A stretch of 64,000 bases of DNA from Phlebopus portentosus (Eukaryota > Basidiomycota > Agaricomycetes > Boletales > Boletinellaceae): assembly GCA_037892935.1 (NCBI GenBank), contig JAYXKI010000011.1, forward strand, positions 1,178,001-1,242,000, given 5' to 3'. Every line of letters starts with the position of its first letter. Position 1 is the stretch's first letter. A program made the position numbers and the translations under genes. The notes below the pieces were generated by a model. The model was not told where the DNA came from, did no database searches, and saw only the letters and a program-made list of their open reading frames with translations. Of the stretch, positions 1 to 10,823 are shown piece after piece.

Positions 1-498
1 GTATTATGTCAACGTCTGATACATCACGTGCGTAGGGGCCTCACTTAACGCGATTTGGGGCCTGAAGTTGGTCCTCCAACTTGAAGTCACTTCACACGTT
101 GGCCTCGTCTATTCCTATGCCTCTCACATTGAACGTCGGAGCAGAAATAATATATTTGGTGTCCACAGCAGCAACTCTAGCCTAATATTATGACTATATC
201 ACCTTCATCTCTGCTTGATCATCATATAACTAGTGTTCAGTTCATCTGTGGCATCTGATCCTTCTCTCTGCGTGGCGAAAACTTATACAGAAGTGTCCGC
301 TTTTGATTTATCTCCTGTACGATCTTGAAACACATCGTTACTGATGCTCATCTCTGTGCTATGATTGAGCGCTCAAGATAGCATCATCGATATCTTATAC
401 TGTGATAAATGTAGAGGAAGCTGGCTCCACTTCGCAAGGCGAATCACTCAGGAGCGTCTCTTAATAACTTGTCCAATTACTTGCAAATCCGCTCATAT
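1..498. other. no gene recognised
   Basis: AT-rich sequence with short, unconvincing reading frames only. I see no conserved protein motif, RNA gene or repeat. It is probably the decayed 5' flank of the membrane-protein remnant that follows. Confidence 0.4.
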
Positions 499-995
499 GA
501 TGGGTCCATCGATCCAAGTATTGTCCCGTAAATTGTTTCAGACATTATGGTTCAGCAGTATTTCTCAGTCGCTCTATTGACTATCTTGGTCTACCATTCT
601 CGCATGCTTTTTGCTCTTTGACAGCACATCTAATTACTGATTCCTCGAAAGTCACTATGTTGCAGAAAGAGGTAGTGTTTTTTATCATATTATCCATGAG
701 GTGGGCCACCACTGATCCACTCCTCTTGAAAGGTATTTCTGGGAAGCTGTGCCGATATAATTTGGCGTCAGAGGATGACGGAAAATCGAACCCAGGCCAC
801 TCAACAATATCACATCGTGTATTTTTGCACCCTTGATTGAAGACCTTCAGAGCTATCGCTTTGGATATCACTGAACGCGATGTCTTTCCAAAAGGCTACA
901 TGAAGGGTACCGCCTTTGCCGGAAGTGAGTGCGCCAGTGGGGGAAATGTCATGGTATCGGATCATTAGACTGCAATTATTACGATCATTGTTCAT
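499..995 (+). pseudogene. DUF6533-type membrane protein, decayed copy A
   Basis: Recognised by comparison with the better copies at 1564, 5026 and 8621. From 499 the frame reads SIDPSIVP, meets a TAA stop at 529-531, then continues QQYFSVALLTILVYHS, the first half of the N-terminal DUF6533-type segment. An exon-like VTMLQKE lies at 651-671 and YFW at 734-742, so the family's exon spacing survives. The piece corresponding to the next exon (about 780-830) is no longer in a consistent frame, and a possible further scrap sits near 1320-1345. The family consists of basidiomycete multi-pass membrane proteins of unknown function. I infer a dead copy; a sequencing error could explain the stop but not the later decay. 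Confidence 0.6.
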
Positions 996-1563
996 CTACT
1001 CATTGTGAGCAAATGATGATGATGATAATGTCAGAATTGGTGATGGTCGACAATACTAGTCAGACATTTCCGTCGTTCAGTTGAGGTGACAAATACATCT
1101 GCGTCGGGAACATGGGAGTGAGGCACAAGTGGTCACACGTGCATCGTTAATGCGAATGTTTCATGAGGACCAAGATTGACATTTCCGGTTTTCAATAGAG
1201 TGAGTTCTCATCCCTGTATCTTGTGCTCAAGTGATTAATCAATAGCACATGCGGGACCTCGCAGTCATACCGCCTTTCCGGCACGAAGACAGTCTACCTG
1301 ATTAACTGATGCAGTGATGTATGGGCACTCTTCAAGGAAGAGACTGATGCATCGGTCCCTTCTGTAACAATTACTGATCAGATAATGTTTCGCCTGTATA
1401 ACGATCTGTTCTTCATGGTTGCATTGCCATCATCTAATGCGATGGATAGTCATCAGGCCACGTTACTGGAGCTTCTAACTTCCACGGAGATGGGGAATCA
1501 CAGTTCTGTTCTGGCTTAATATGAATGCAGTCATCAGTCCACCCATTTCAAATCATCTCTAAA
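996..1563. other. intergenic, decayed copy A tail and copy B 5' flank
   Basis: No complete exon is visible. The last 60 bases resemble the leader sequences directly before copies C and D, so the start of copy B and part of its upstream region were duplicated together. Confidence 0.4.
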
Positions 1564-3198
1564 ATGACTCTTCTTGACGTCTCTAGCGCTTTTAGAACTC
1601 GTTCGGACACTGGGCATTCCGATCTGAGTTTTGTTCGGTCATTCCTTTCGGGAACCTCGACCGCTCAATATATCAGCGATTCTCTTTTGACTAGCTTAAT
1701 CTATCAATCCCGTACGTGCTGTGATTTGACTATGATAAACAATATCTTTCTATTATCTTACATTGGGCGGTTATCATGATGGACAGGGAGGTAAGCTGCT
1801 TCGGACTGCCGCCTCTAGCCTCACTCCTAATGAGACAATTCCTCTGAGGTCGGGTATTTCTGGGTGAGCGACGCCAACCAACTTTACGCATAATCCACTC
1901 AAGAGCACAAGCCGAAGCCTTGCAGCTGTGTCAGCATGTCATATTTCGCTGTAATAGCCATTCGAGACTGGGAGCCAGATATCTTTTGATCACAGCATAG
2001 AATCATTACATCGGGCTTCTTGGAGCCGTTTGCACCATATGTGGTAAGCCATAATTCCTTGGTAACCTCATGATATACTTGATTTTGACGGCTGATGATT
2101 TGTAAGTTCGTCTTGTTACAGAGCATCTTGCAAGGTGTGTGTGCTCTCAGTGTGCTCGGAATGACGTCTGAAAGTCTGATGTCCACTTACATACTTAGTT
2201 GTGCATGTTCTCTTTAGAAATGTGTTCCTCGTCTCGAACAATTTTGGGACCCAGGTCTGTTTTCGATGTGGGGTGTAGATTTGGCCAGTATGAACATATT
2301 TCCGACCTAAAAATTGGTGTCGTACTCAGCTAGATGCGGCTATAATCGTGCTAATTGATTGTAAGTGGGCGAGCTACACTTGATATAGCCGATGACATTC
2401 TGTGATTCTTAAGATATTCTACTCATCCGAGTCCTGGCGCCGTTCCAGCACAGTAAGCACCTATTCGCGAGAGATTGTCCTGCCCTAATACCTTTCAGAA
2501 AGAAGATTAGCTGTTGCCTCAAGGGTTCTTGATGCGGAAGCATGCCTCATCTTCGGCATCATCATTTATATCAATTCATCTCAAGACAGAAGGTCATCAG
2601 TCATCTCACCTTTTTTTGCTGAATTAAATGTTCTTCAGTTACCGTCGACAGTCTTGTGGAGGGAAGGACACTAATGCTAGCCACATAGGCCTCCTCCACG
2701 GGCAATGATCAGTGCATTACGGTAGCCATGCAGTGCTGTATCTAGGAATTTACTGATCCTGTGCAGGACAATGCCGATATCGTATGCGCGATTCTGCTTG
2801 TCTCCACGCTCTACAAAGCAACAGAATATTGGAAACTATCATCCGGGTTCAAGGGGTACCACTTGGTTTATGTCCTCATCCAGGATCAGGTCCTATACTT
2901 TGGCCTGTTAGAAAGTTGGGATCCATCGGGTGGTTTCATGTTTGACCGAACGAAGTGTTATTTTCTGCTGTGTCTGCAGTATTGTGGATCAGAGCATACA
3001 AGAAACTAGTTCTTCTGCAGCAATTATCTTAGAAGTTACCGGAAGCACGGACTCTTCTCTGCATACCCGGCGGTCAGCTCTTAATAAATCTGAAAGAAAC
3101 GTCGTTGGCTTTGATTTGAAGATCTTCTGGCTTATTGAAATGTCTATAAGGATGATGCGGTCAACGAGCAAATTCTGGGATGCGAAGATTCAGTTTGA
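1564..3198 (+). pseudogene. DUF6533-type membrane protein, frameshifted copy B
   Basis: The ATG at 1564 opens an exon starting MTLLDVSSAF, nearly the same start as copy D (MTLLSTSSSL). Short exons VIMMDRE and VGYFW follow near 1771 and 1855. The late exons are clear: ADIVCAILLVSTLYKATEYW with KLSSGFKGYHLVYVLIQDQ (about 2771-2910) and SVIFCCVCSIV (from about 2949). Near 3046-3052 one extra base relative to copy D shifts the frame just before the conserved LLCIPGGQLLINLK block, which then continues in another frame. The terminal exon DDAVNEQILG ending in TGA at 3196-3198 matches the tails of C and D. The DUF6533-type domain itself is divergent (AQYISDSLLTSLIYQS). Function unknown; I infer a recent pseudogene. 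Confidence 0.65.
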
Positions 3199-5025
3199 TA
3201 CGTAGGGATATGCATCAATTACCTCGCCTCATCTGATGTGTGCCTTCCAGGGCCGCGGCGAGTAAGGTAGCGACGGATTCGGATCTGTCTGGTCGTCTAT
3301 GCTGTATCCCGTATATTTACTGTATTCAAAATTTGCGTGTCGAACTGTTTAGATATGTTCGGTAGTTGCTAGGAAGGCACATTCCGATCTACATGATATT
3401 TTGCATGATTTACGTGGCCGGAGAGGCTCCAAACTGTCCGCTTATTTCCATTGTGTGCAAACAGCGTGATGAAGATTGATGATACTTCATGACGTCCCTC
3501 TGGCTCGATAACGAGTCGAAGAGAGGAACTGTAGCGGTTGGGTAAGTTAGTCTGGGTATTCAATTACAGTAAGTCATTAGCTCAACATGTATTCCAAGAG
3601 GTTCATTTTCTGCAAGCTTTCCGATAAACTTCGAGCCTGAGAATGATACTTCTGGTCAAAACCTTGCCCCGAACTGCCGAATGAGCAATCCAAAGTAGGC
3701 AAAAACCGAAAACCGACGCACACTGTTGCTCGTAGGGAAGTAACAGATGTAGAAGTCTGCCCAGTAGCCCTGGATCGATTAAGATACCACATCCCATTCG
3801 TGCCTGGTTTCAGCAGCAAGGTCTAGGGACACTAAATTCAAGCATCAATATCGTTCAAATCTTTCAATAATATTGCAGAGAGGCCTGATCCCTTGTGAAG
3901 ACGCTTAGATCGAGATTCGCTTTATCCACCCAGGAGTTATATGCGCAGTTGCTTGCACAGAGCTATTCCGAAGGTGCCAACTGCTGTCCAGTGGAGGAAA
4001 GGAGACTCTCGGCATGCATTCGTCTAGGTTTTCGTATATTATGAGCAACCAGGAAGGAAAGAGTCTCCATTTTGACTTGAGATCACACAGCGCTAAGTGA
4101 CCTGGGCTCCAGGATGAAATGAAAAAGAAGCTATTGGTGAGGAGAGGGACATTGATAATAATCACCTTCTTAACGGAGATCTTCTCCAGCTGCACGAGAT
4201 CTTCACTCATAGCCTCATCTGTGTTCTCTGCTGCATTGCCCAAGCCGGCTCAGCTACACGCCGGTGGATAAAAATTGCGCAAAGTTTTATCTGCAGCAGT
4301 TGAGCATCGCACATCGCCAGACGTCTCTTGACGAGCTTGTAGTTAAAGTGAGGTCTTGATAAAGATGCTTCAGGGCCGTCGCTTTCGAAACCCGCTGCCA
4401 GCGGTCTGGGTGCTCTTCTGAGTCGAGATGGGCTTGACTGTCGGCATTTGGCATTCAAGAGTCCGGCGAGTGCATTTTTGGCAGTTGATCGACATTATCG
4501 GGCAAACCCGAGGGACCACCACGTTTGTGCCGTCAACGGTCTTCAATCTCAGTTCCTCTCACATCGTTCATTTCTTCAAATCATGGCTTCGCACATCCCT
4601 TCCTCTTCACGCGTTGAAGACTAGAACCATAGGCAAGGGAAATGATGTAGTCATTGTTATAACTTCATCGATTCCTCCTGTAGAAGTTTTTCTCGAACTG
4701 TCGTCAGGTTGTCCCTTCGAAAAGTCTATCCTGTGCCTAGCAGATAATCTTGTACCTGACATCAAGCTGTTTCATCAGCACGTACAATGGTTGGGTCGGG
4801 TCATCAGAGCAGGCAGATCCGGTATCCAATTCTGCTTCAGTTGCTTTTTCAAGAATGCTCTGTCAGGTTTAGTTCTACATCGTCCACATTTCCGAATGCG
4901 GAAGCAGCGAATGGCCACCAGGAGCTTCAGAGCGTCCGACTTCTACTGATACGAGGATCCAGCTTTGCTGTTATCCAGACATAAATGCGTCCAGCGATGC
5001 AAACCCACTCCAAACCATCCCGAAG
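3199..5025. other. no convincing gene; possible minus-strand Cys-rich relic
   Basis: A 1.8 kb gap in the membrane-gene array. The only protein-like stretch is on the minus strand around 4390-4530, where one frame reads SINCQKCTRRTLECQM, a C-x2-C-x6-C pattern like the first half of a zinc cluster, followed by a basic tail. No second Cys half, start or splice chain could be built. The plus-strand frame at 4428-4949 is open for 173 codons but shows no motif. The last 90 bases before 5026 are the duplicated leader of copy C. Confidence 0.35.
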
Positions 5026-6762
5026 ATGCCTCTTCCAAACTCCTCCTTCTCTTTGAAAACTCGTACAGATGCTGCACCTGTCGATCCGGACATTGTCCGA
5101 TTATTCATCTCGGAGACCAGAACAACGCTATACTTTAACGTTGCTCTCGTGACTGTCTTAGTGTACCATTCCAGTAAGACCTATTTGAGTTTATCTCGGA
5201 TGGCCGGTACCTTACTATTATCTCCCAACTCGCAGTGATTTCACTGGACAAAGAGGTAACGTTGTACAGACCATCATCTTCAAGCTCACGCCCTTACCCG
5301 TTTATCTTTCTTAGGTCAGGTATTTCTGGGTAAATGAATTTTAATTGACTTCGACATTCGCCGCCTTACCTAAAGTGGAAGCCGAACCCGTGCAGTTCCG
5401 TCAGTAGTATATATTTCGCGGTAAGTGACAATTACTTCTACAAGTCCTTCAGCTTCTGATGTTAGCATAGAATCGATACATCGGATTATTTGGGGTTATT
5501 TGCGGTATAACAGGTAGCTTGCACTAAATATGCCTATCCCAATTCAGCTCTGAAGCTTGTGCGTATTGGCAGTTGACCTTTTTACAGAAAGTATTACAAG
5601 GCATGTGCATTTAGAATGGTTGTTATTTCTGCAATTCAAATCTCCGGTTTTCTAGTTGTACGTCTTATCCCTGAGGATTCCTGAGGGTCTGTTTCTCGAG
5701 TAATTTTACGAACTAGGTCTGGTTTCGTTTTGGGTCACCGAAATGACTAGTACGTAAGTTACACAACCCAAATGTCACTGACGTGCTCATTTACATGTTA
5801 GGTCTGGTCACTATCATACTAATTGACTGTAAGCGGGTGAACCAGAGTGGATGCAACTGATAAATCATTGAAATTCACAGACATTCTACTCATTCGTGTC
5901 TTGGCATTTTATCATCAAAGTGAGCACGCTCCGTCACGCTGGTTTATGTAACCCGAACTAATGTTCTGCAGAGAAGAAGTTATCCATCGTTCTCAGAATC
6001 TCCTAGGACTGGAAGCATGCATTCGCCTTGTCATTCTTATTTATGGCAGCTTACTTGAAGAGCGTAAGGTGTTTGATCATCTTACACGTTTGTATCGAAC
6101 TGAAAATTCCTCAGCCGCAATGGCCAGTATTGCAGAAGGAATGACGGTTTGCGTATCGAAGAGGCTTCCTTCACGAATGCTTTCCATCGTTTCATGGTGA
6201 GCACACAAAACTATGCGAAGGCTTTTCCTGATCTCTTGCAGGGTGATTCCAATGACGTATGGAATGATTCTGCTATGTCTCGTGCTTTACAAAGCAGCAA
6301 ACTATTGGAAGTTATCATCTGGCTTCAAAGGATTCGACTTAGTTCGTGTTTTTATCCGGGACCAGGTGTTATACTTTGGCTTGTAAGTGCATTCTAATAT
6401 GTTAGATCGTTTTGCGCCTAACCAAGCGAAGTGTCATTCTCTGCTCCGTTTCAAAAATTTTGAGCGTGATCATTGCAGAAATTAGTCCTTTCGCTTCAGA
6501 CGTCCTGAACGCTGCAGGGAGCCCGACCCTTCTCTGTATCCTGGGAGGTCAGCTTTTGACTAACTTGAAGGAAGCCGGGGAGAGAGGCGTGAATGGCGGA
6601 ACGAACTACACGCCAAGAAGTGTTAGTGCCATTGTCTCTGGGGAGGTGCGTCGTTTACCTTCTTTGCGGATCTTCTGACTTATCGTGATATATATATGTG
6701 TGTGTGTGTGGTAGAACGGTGTGGGTGATGAACAATGCACCAGGCACGAAGGGAGTGTTTGA
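5026..6762 (+). CDS. DUF6533-domain multi-pass membrane protein, copy C
   Basis: Multi-exon gene of an uncharacterised basidiomycete family. Exon 1 (5026-5173, start MPLPNSSFSL) ends in TLYFNVALVTVLVYHS and joins MISLDKE (5236-5255) and VRYFW, together the DUF6533-type domain. Then come WKPNPCSSVSSIYFA, NRYIGLFGVICGIT, a 28-nt micro-exon (5573-5600), and later hydrophobic exons including IRLVILIYGSLLEE, MTYGMILLCLVLYKAANYW and DVLNAAGSPTLLCILGG. The terminal exon NGVGDEQCTRHEGSV ends in TGA at 6760-6762 and aligns with the tail of copy D, which fixes the 3' end. I count six to seven likely membrane segments. The intron after the micro-exon would need a GC donor (5601-5602). The region between the micro-exon and about 5800 could not be joined cleanly, so the copy may be slightly damaged. 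Function unknown. Confidence 0.6.
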
Positions 6763-7761
6763 TTCACAGAGCTATGCTTCATCTGTATGGCCCCATATGT
6801 TATATGGCTCAGGAGAAGCAAACAGTGCAAATGTGGCACTGGCCGAGTTAGAGCTGTCTGGTTCTTTATTGTCGGCTGTTGGTTTGTTGTTTCCAAAGTT
6901 TATCCATCACATTGCTTGGATGTTTATCATATGTTCTGCAAACATCAATCACCATGATTTATAGGAAGTCATATTGTATTCTTTAGGTATTTTCGCGATT
7001 GAGAGCTTGGGAAGAGATGCAAGTTACAACAAGAGCTGGCGTCAGACAAAACCTCTCAATGATGTGTACTCAGGTGGTGCTTCCTGGACTAAGCTAAACA
7101 AGAATCTGGAAGATGCGACTTAGCGAACCAGACCATCATCATTAAAATTTTCAACAAAAGAACAGACGTGTGAGTTGATCACTGTTGCATTAGGAATTGT
7201 TATATGTATTTTCAGATCTCCAACCACATGTTACTTTGTGGTTCCGCACTGCCCGTGGCCACTGACAGCATTTATATTTGGAGAAATTGGTTCAATGATG
7301 ACTGAAAACAATGTAGGCGCCTCTATATCATATTTCAATCAATAACGCGGTCATCAAGAGAATGCCGACAAATGTTGGTGGCGTTCCGACAGCTGCGGGA
7401 GCGATTAAAGACCTTTTTTCACAAAGTCTTTGTGATAGCTTCTAGCTAAATGAGGTACGAAGGTCGTGGAGGTGAATGAGATCATGTTTATTGGTGTTTG
7501 TCTTATAGAGGCAAAGAACCTCTACGAATAGGGTTATTGCTGTGATACTTCCTTTTTTTTTTCACAAGCCAATGCTGGCAGTGACTGTCAGGTTGTGGGG
7601 CAGAGGATCATCATTTTCACTGATCATCAATTCTCAAAGATGTCCGGAATCAGAAAGTCCGCTTTTGAGCAGCACCTTTGATCCCACTTCAAGCTCCTTA
7701 CATATAGCCTTGTTCCACTCCATCCAGCTAAGCCTTTTTAAACTTCGGCTGCATAGGAATA
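6763..7761. other. intergenic, no gene recognised
   Basis: Contains a short TA/TG microsatellite just upstream (about 6691-6711) and a 17-nt near-perfect palindrome at 7419-7435 (TCACAAAG, one base, CTTTGTGA). No coding signal. Confidence 0.45.
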
Positions 7762-8229
7762 CAGTTGAAATTGTCATAACACATAACGTCGGGAGAAGGC
7801 ATTTCCTAATGCATTATGAAATTTATGCAACATATTATGTGGGAATAACCTTCCACATTAAGTAAAATAATGAATTTTATTCTTTCTGGTTGAAATTAGC
7901 CTTTCTGGGGCTAATTGGCATCAAATGAGTAAGCTGATGATGAAAGTATTTCACAAATCACATCAGAGATTAGCTATTCATAGCTGAAAGAACTTGGCAG
8001 AGATCAGAAATATGACATAATAGTAACTAATGTTGAGAAATTATGCACAAATACGGACAAATTTCACAAAAATAGCACATTAAAATGCATAAATTGACTC
8101 AAAATGCAATGCATTATGCATTACGAGATTTTTGCATAATTTCCCTTCTCCCAAGTCGGGAGAAGCCCAAACCCAATGCATTATAAGATTTATGCATTAT
8201 GATTCAATGCACTATGACAATTTCAACTG
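7762..8229. mobile_element. MITE, Tc1/mariner-like (TA target site)
   Basis: A 468 bp element bounded by 17-bp perfect terminal inverted repeats (CAGTTGAAATTGTCATA at 7762-7778 and its reverse complement at 8213-8229). It is flanked on both sides by TA (7760-7761 and 8230-8231), the target duplication expected of Tc1/mariner-type transposition. Inside both ends are looser inverted copies of CGGGAGAAG and of ATGCATTAT/TGCATAA motifs. There is no transposase reading frame, so it would depend on an enzyme encoded elsewhere. It sits between membrane-protein copies C and D and is far more AT-rich than the genes. Confidence 0.8.
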
Positions 8230-8620
8230 TAGATGGTTGCTGTCAGGTTCATTGGACATTGTCTGCAGACTTCAAGCGCCCTCCTCTATTGAGTAGATGA
8301 GCGCCCAGGAGCTGCACATTCGTCAGCCCAACCATATGAAAAGTGACTTGTGGGTTCAGGAATGGGTATAACTGAAGGAGACAAGTATCTTTCTTGCTAG
8401 GGGATGGATGGATTCAGGAGCACTCACCCTCGAATCAGCGTGAGGCAGTGTGGTACGCCGTTGACGCTGATCGATATCACGCATTGCCAACTAGGACCCG
8501 GTGAATGGATATCAAGTCAATCTAAAACTTCTTCCATCTCTGAGCTGAGGCGCTGAACTGATCTGGTACCCACCCATAAATGTGTCCAACGACCGGTGCC
8601 CACATTGAAGCATCTCGAAA
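8230..8620. other. 5' flank of copy D
   Basis: No gene. The last 60-80 bases are similar to the sequences before copies B and C, indicating that the leader/promoter was duplicated with the gene. Confidence 0.4.
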
Positions 8621-10342
8621 ATGACTCTTCTTAGCACCTCTAGCTCTTTGGACTCCCGTTCGGATGCTGAACCAATTGATCCCAGCATCGTTCCGTTGCT
8701 CATTTCAACAGATACGATTGCCCAGTACTTCAGTGTAGCTCTCCTGACTGTGCTAGTCTACCATTCCGGTGAGCACAGCACCAAACTGACCCTGACGCCA
8801 GTATCTCACTATTATTTTTTTGACACGAAGTTATCACGATGGACAAGGAGGTGACATCCTACGCATATACTGTCTCTAGACGCGCGTCCTCATCAAGTCA
8901 CTCTTTCCAGATTAGATACTTCTGGGTGAATGTCATCAATCCAGTCCGAGCTTCATGATCTAATTGAACGTGGAAGTCGAACCCACACAGCTCTGTTAGC
9001 ATTATATATTTTGCAGTAAGTGGCAATTACGCCTGCGGGATGGTCTGGTCCTCATTGTAGCATAGAACCGGTACATTGGGGTACTTTCAGCTATTTGCAA
9101 TGTAACTCGTAAGAACTACGAATTGCTCCATGCGAGATTCGGGTCTGAAGCCTAGGAATTTATCAGTTGGCCTATTTACAGAGAGTCTTGCGAGGTGCGT
9201 GCGTTCATTATGAGTGGTATGGCATCTGAATACTAGGTGTCTATATGTCCAGTTGTACGTGCTCTCTTTGAGGATTTGATTCCAGAATAACGTGAGGACC
9301 TAGGTCTGTTTTCATACTGGGTCGGGGGGTTCGCCAGTAAGTAGCTTAACCCGGTAGTCTGTCTCGCACTTATCCGTATGGCAGATGTGGTCACTATTCT
9401 GCTAATTGACTGTAAGGTGTATGAACTAGAGTTGATGCAGCTGATGACGTTCTGTAACGAACAGATATTTTACTCATTCGTGTGCTTGCATTATTTCACC
9501 AGGGTGAACACTGTTCTTCATGAGATGCTGCCGTCCCCTGATGCTTCATAGACAAGAGATTGTCCATCATTCTGAAGACCCTCCTTAGCCTGGAAGCATG
9601 CACCGGCATTGGCATTCTCATTTACGACACTTTATTTGAAGGAGGTACTGGATTTGTCGACTTTGCATGCCTTCATTGAACTGAGCATTTCTCAGTCATC
9701 ATTGGAAGTCTTGCAGAAGGAATGACAATTTGCGGCCAAAGCCGGTTTTTTCGGACATTAGGAACCGTTTCATGGTAAGCACAGAGTACTTTGTAGGGCA
9801 TTCTTTGATCCGCTGCAGGGTGGTGCCAATGGCGTACGGAACGATTTTGCTGGTCCTCGCGCTCTACAAGGCAGCAGAATACTGGAAATTGTCATCTGGC
9901 TTTAAGGGCTTCCACTTAGTTCGCGTTCTTATCCAGGACCAGGTCATGTACTACGGCTTGTAAGTGAATTAGAAACTATTTCAGTTTTTCGAGTCTAACC
10001 GACCAAAGCGTCATTTTCTGCTCTGCTTGTCAGATTGTGGAGAATAGCGTCCAAGGAATCAATCCTTTTCTCGCAAATGTCTTGGCCGTAGCGGGAAGTC
10101 CAACTCTTCTATGTATCCTGGGAGGTCAGCTCTTGATCAATTTGAAGGAGGCCGGAGAGAGAGGCGCGAATGGCGGAACGAACTACTCGCTGAGTAGTGT
10201 CAGTGACATCGACTTTGGCGAGGTGCGTCATTATCTTTGATTTATGGATCTCCTGACTTATTGTGGCATCTGCAAGAATGATGCGGTCCACGAACAAGGC
10301 GCCGGACTCGAACGAAGTACTGAAACCGAAGGTTCAGTTTGA
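8621..10342 (+). CDS. DUF6533-domain multi-pass membrane protein, copy D
   Basis: Start ATG 8621 (MTLLSTSSSLDSRSD). Exon 1 ends IAQYFSVALLTVLVYHS, continued by short exons for the DKE and RYFW parts of the DUF6533-type domain. Further exons: KSNPHSSVSIIYFA-like, NRYIGVLSAICNVTR, the 28-nt micro-exon 9167-9194 with a GT donor, GLFSYWVGGFA, VVTILLIDC, then GMTICGQSRFFRTL-like, MAYGTILLVLALYKAAEYW, DVLAVAGSPTLLCILGG-like and LLINLKEAGERGANGG. The final exon (about 10283-10342) reads NDAVHEQGAGLERS and ends in TGA. It is closest to copies B and C. Most exons join in frame, but the stretch 9250-9330 after the micro-exon is ambiguous, so the model is approximate. The family has no known function; its 6-7 hydrophobic segments suggest a polytopic plasma- or endomembrane protein. 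Confidence 0.62.
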
Positions 10343-10823
10343 TGTATTCTTCCTTCGCATAGAGTCGTCGCATCTTTGGGTTGGCGCGAGCGGGCGAAGG
10401 CGGCATGGCAGTAATAGGCCCGGAACTGTCCAATTGTTTGCGTCTCGGAATGGGCTGGAGCGTGCTTTCGTGTCCAGGTTGCGTGTTGCATTGTTTGTGT
10501 ATTTATCGTGTGTTCAGCTGGTATTCAACGCCATCATTTGTCCGCGTGTATCATATTATCTCTGTTTGTCGTACTTTGACAGGGTTTACTGTAAATCCCT
10601 GACTGGATCCAGTAAGGATGTCCTGTTGCGCGAGTACTGTTGATGTTGGAGGCTTTACAGTAACATCTTCAATCAGTCGATCCGCAGAAGTATAAGTATG
10701 GAAACACCAGAGGCATGTTCTGTCTGACCAGCGAAACCGTCATGGCTGATGCATGAGTTGATCTTGCGGAGATTCGCCTGGGTATTGGAAACTATTGTTC
10801 CGATTTCAAGGATTTGTTCGAAA
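10343..10823. other. no gene recognised
   Basis: Spacer between copy D and the truncated copy E. No trace of the missing first five exons of copy E could be found here. Confidence 0.4.

Noticed and set aside
4428..4949. 173-codon plus-strand frame
   Set aside because: No recognisable domain and no splice partners; open frame alone is not enough.
7419..7435. 17-nt palindrome
   Set aside because: Isolated, without a poly-T or gene context; probably chance.
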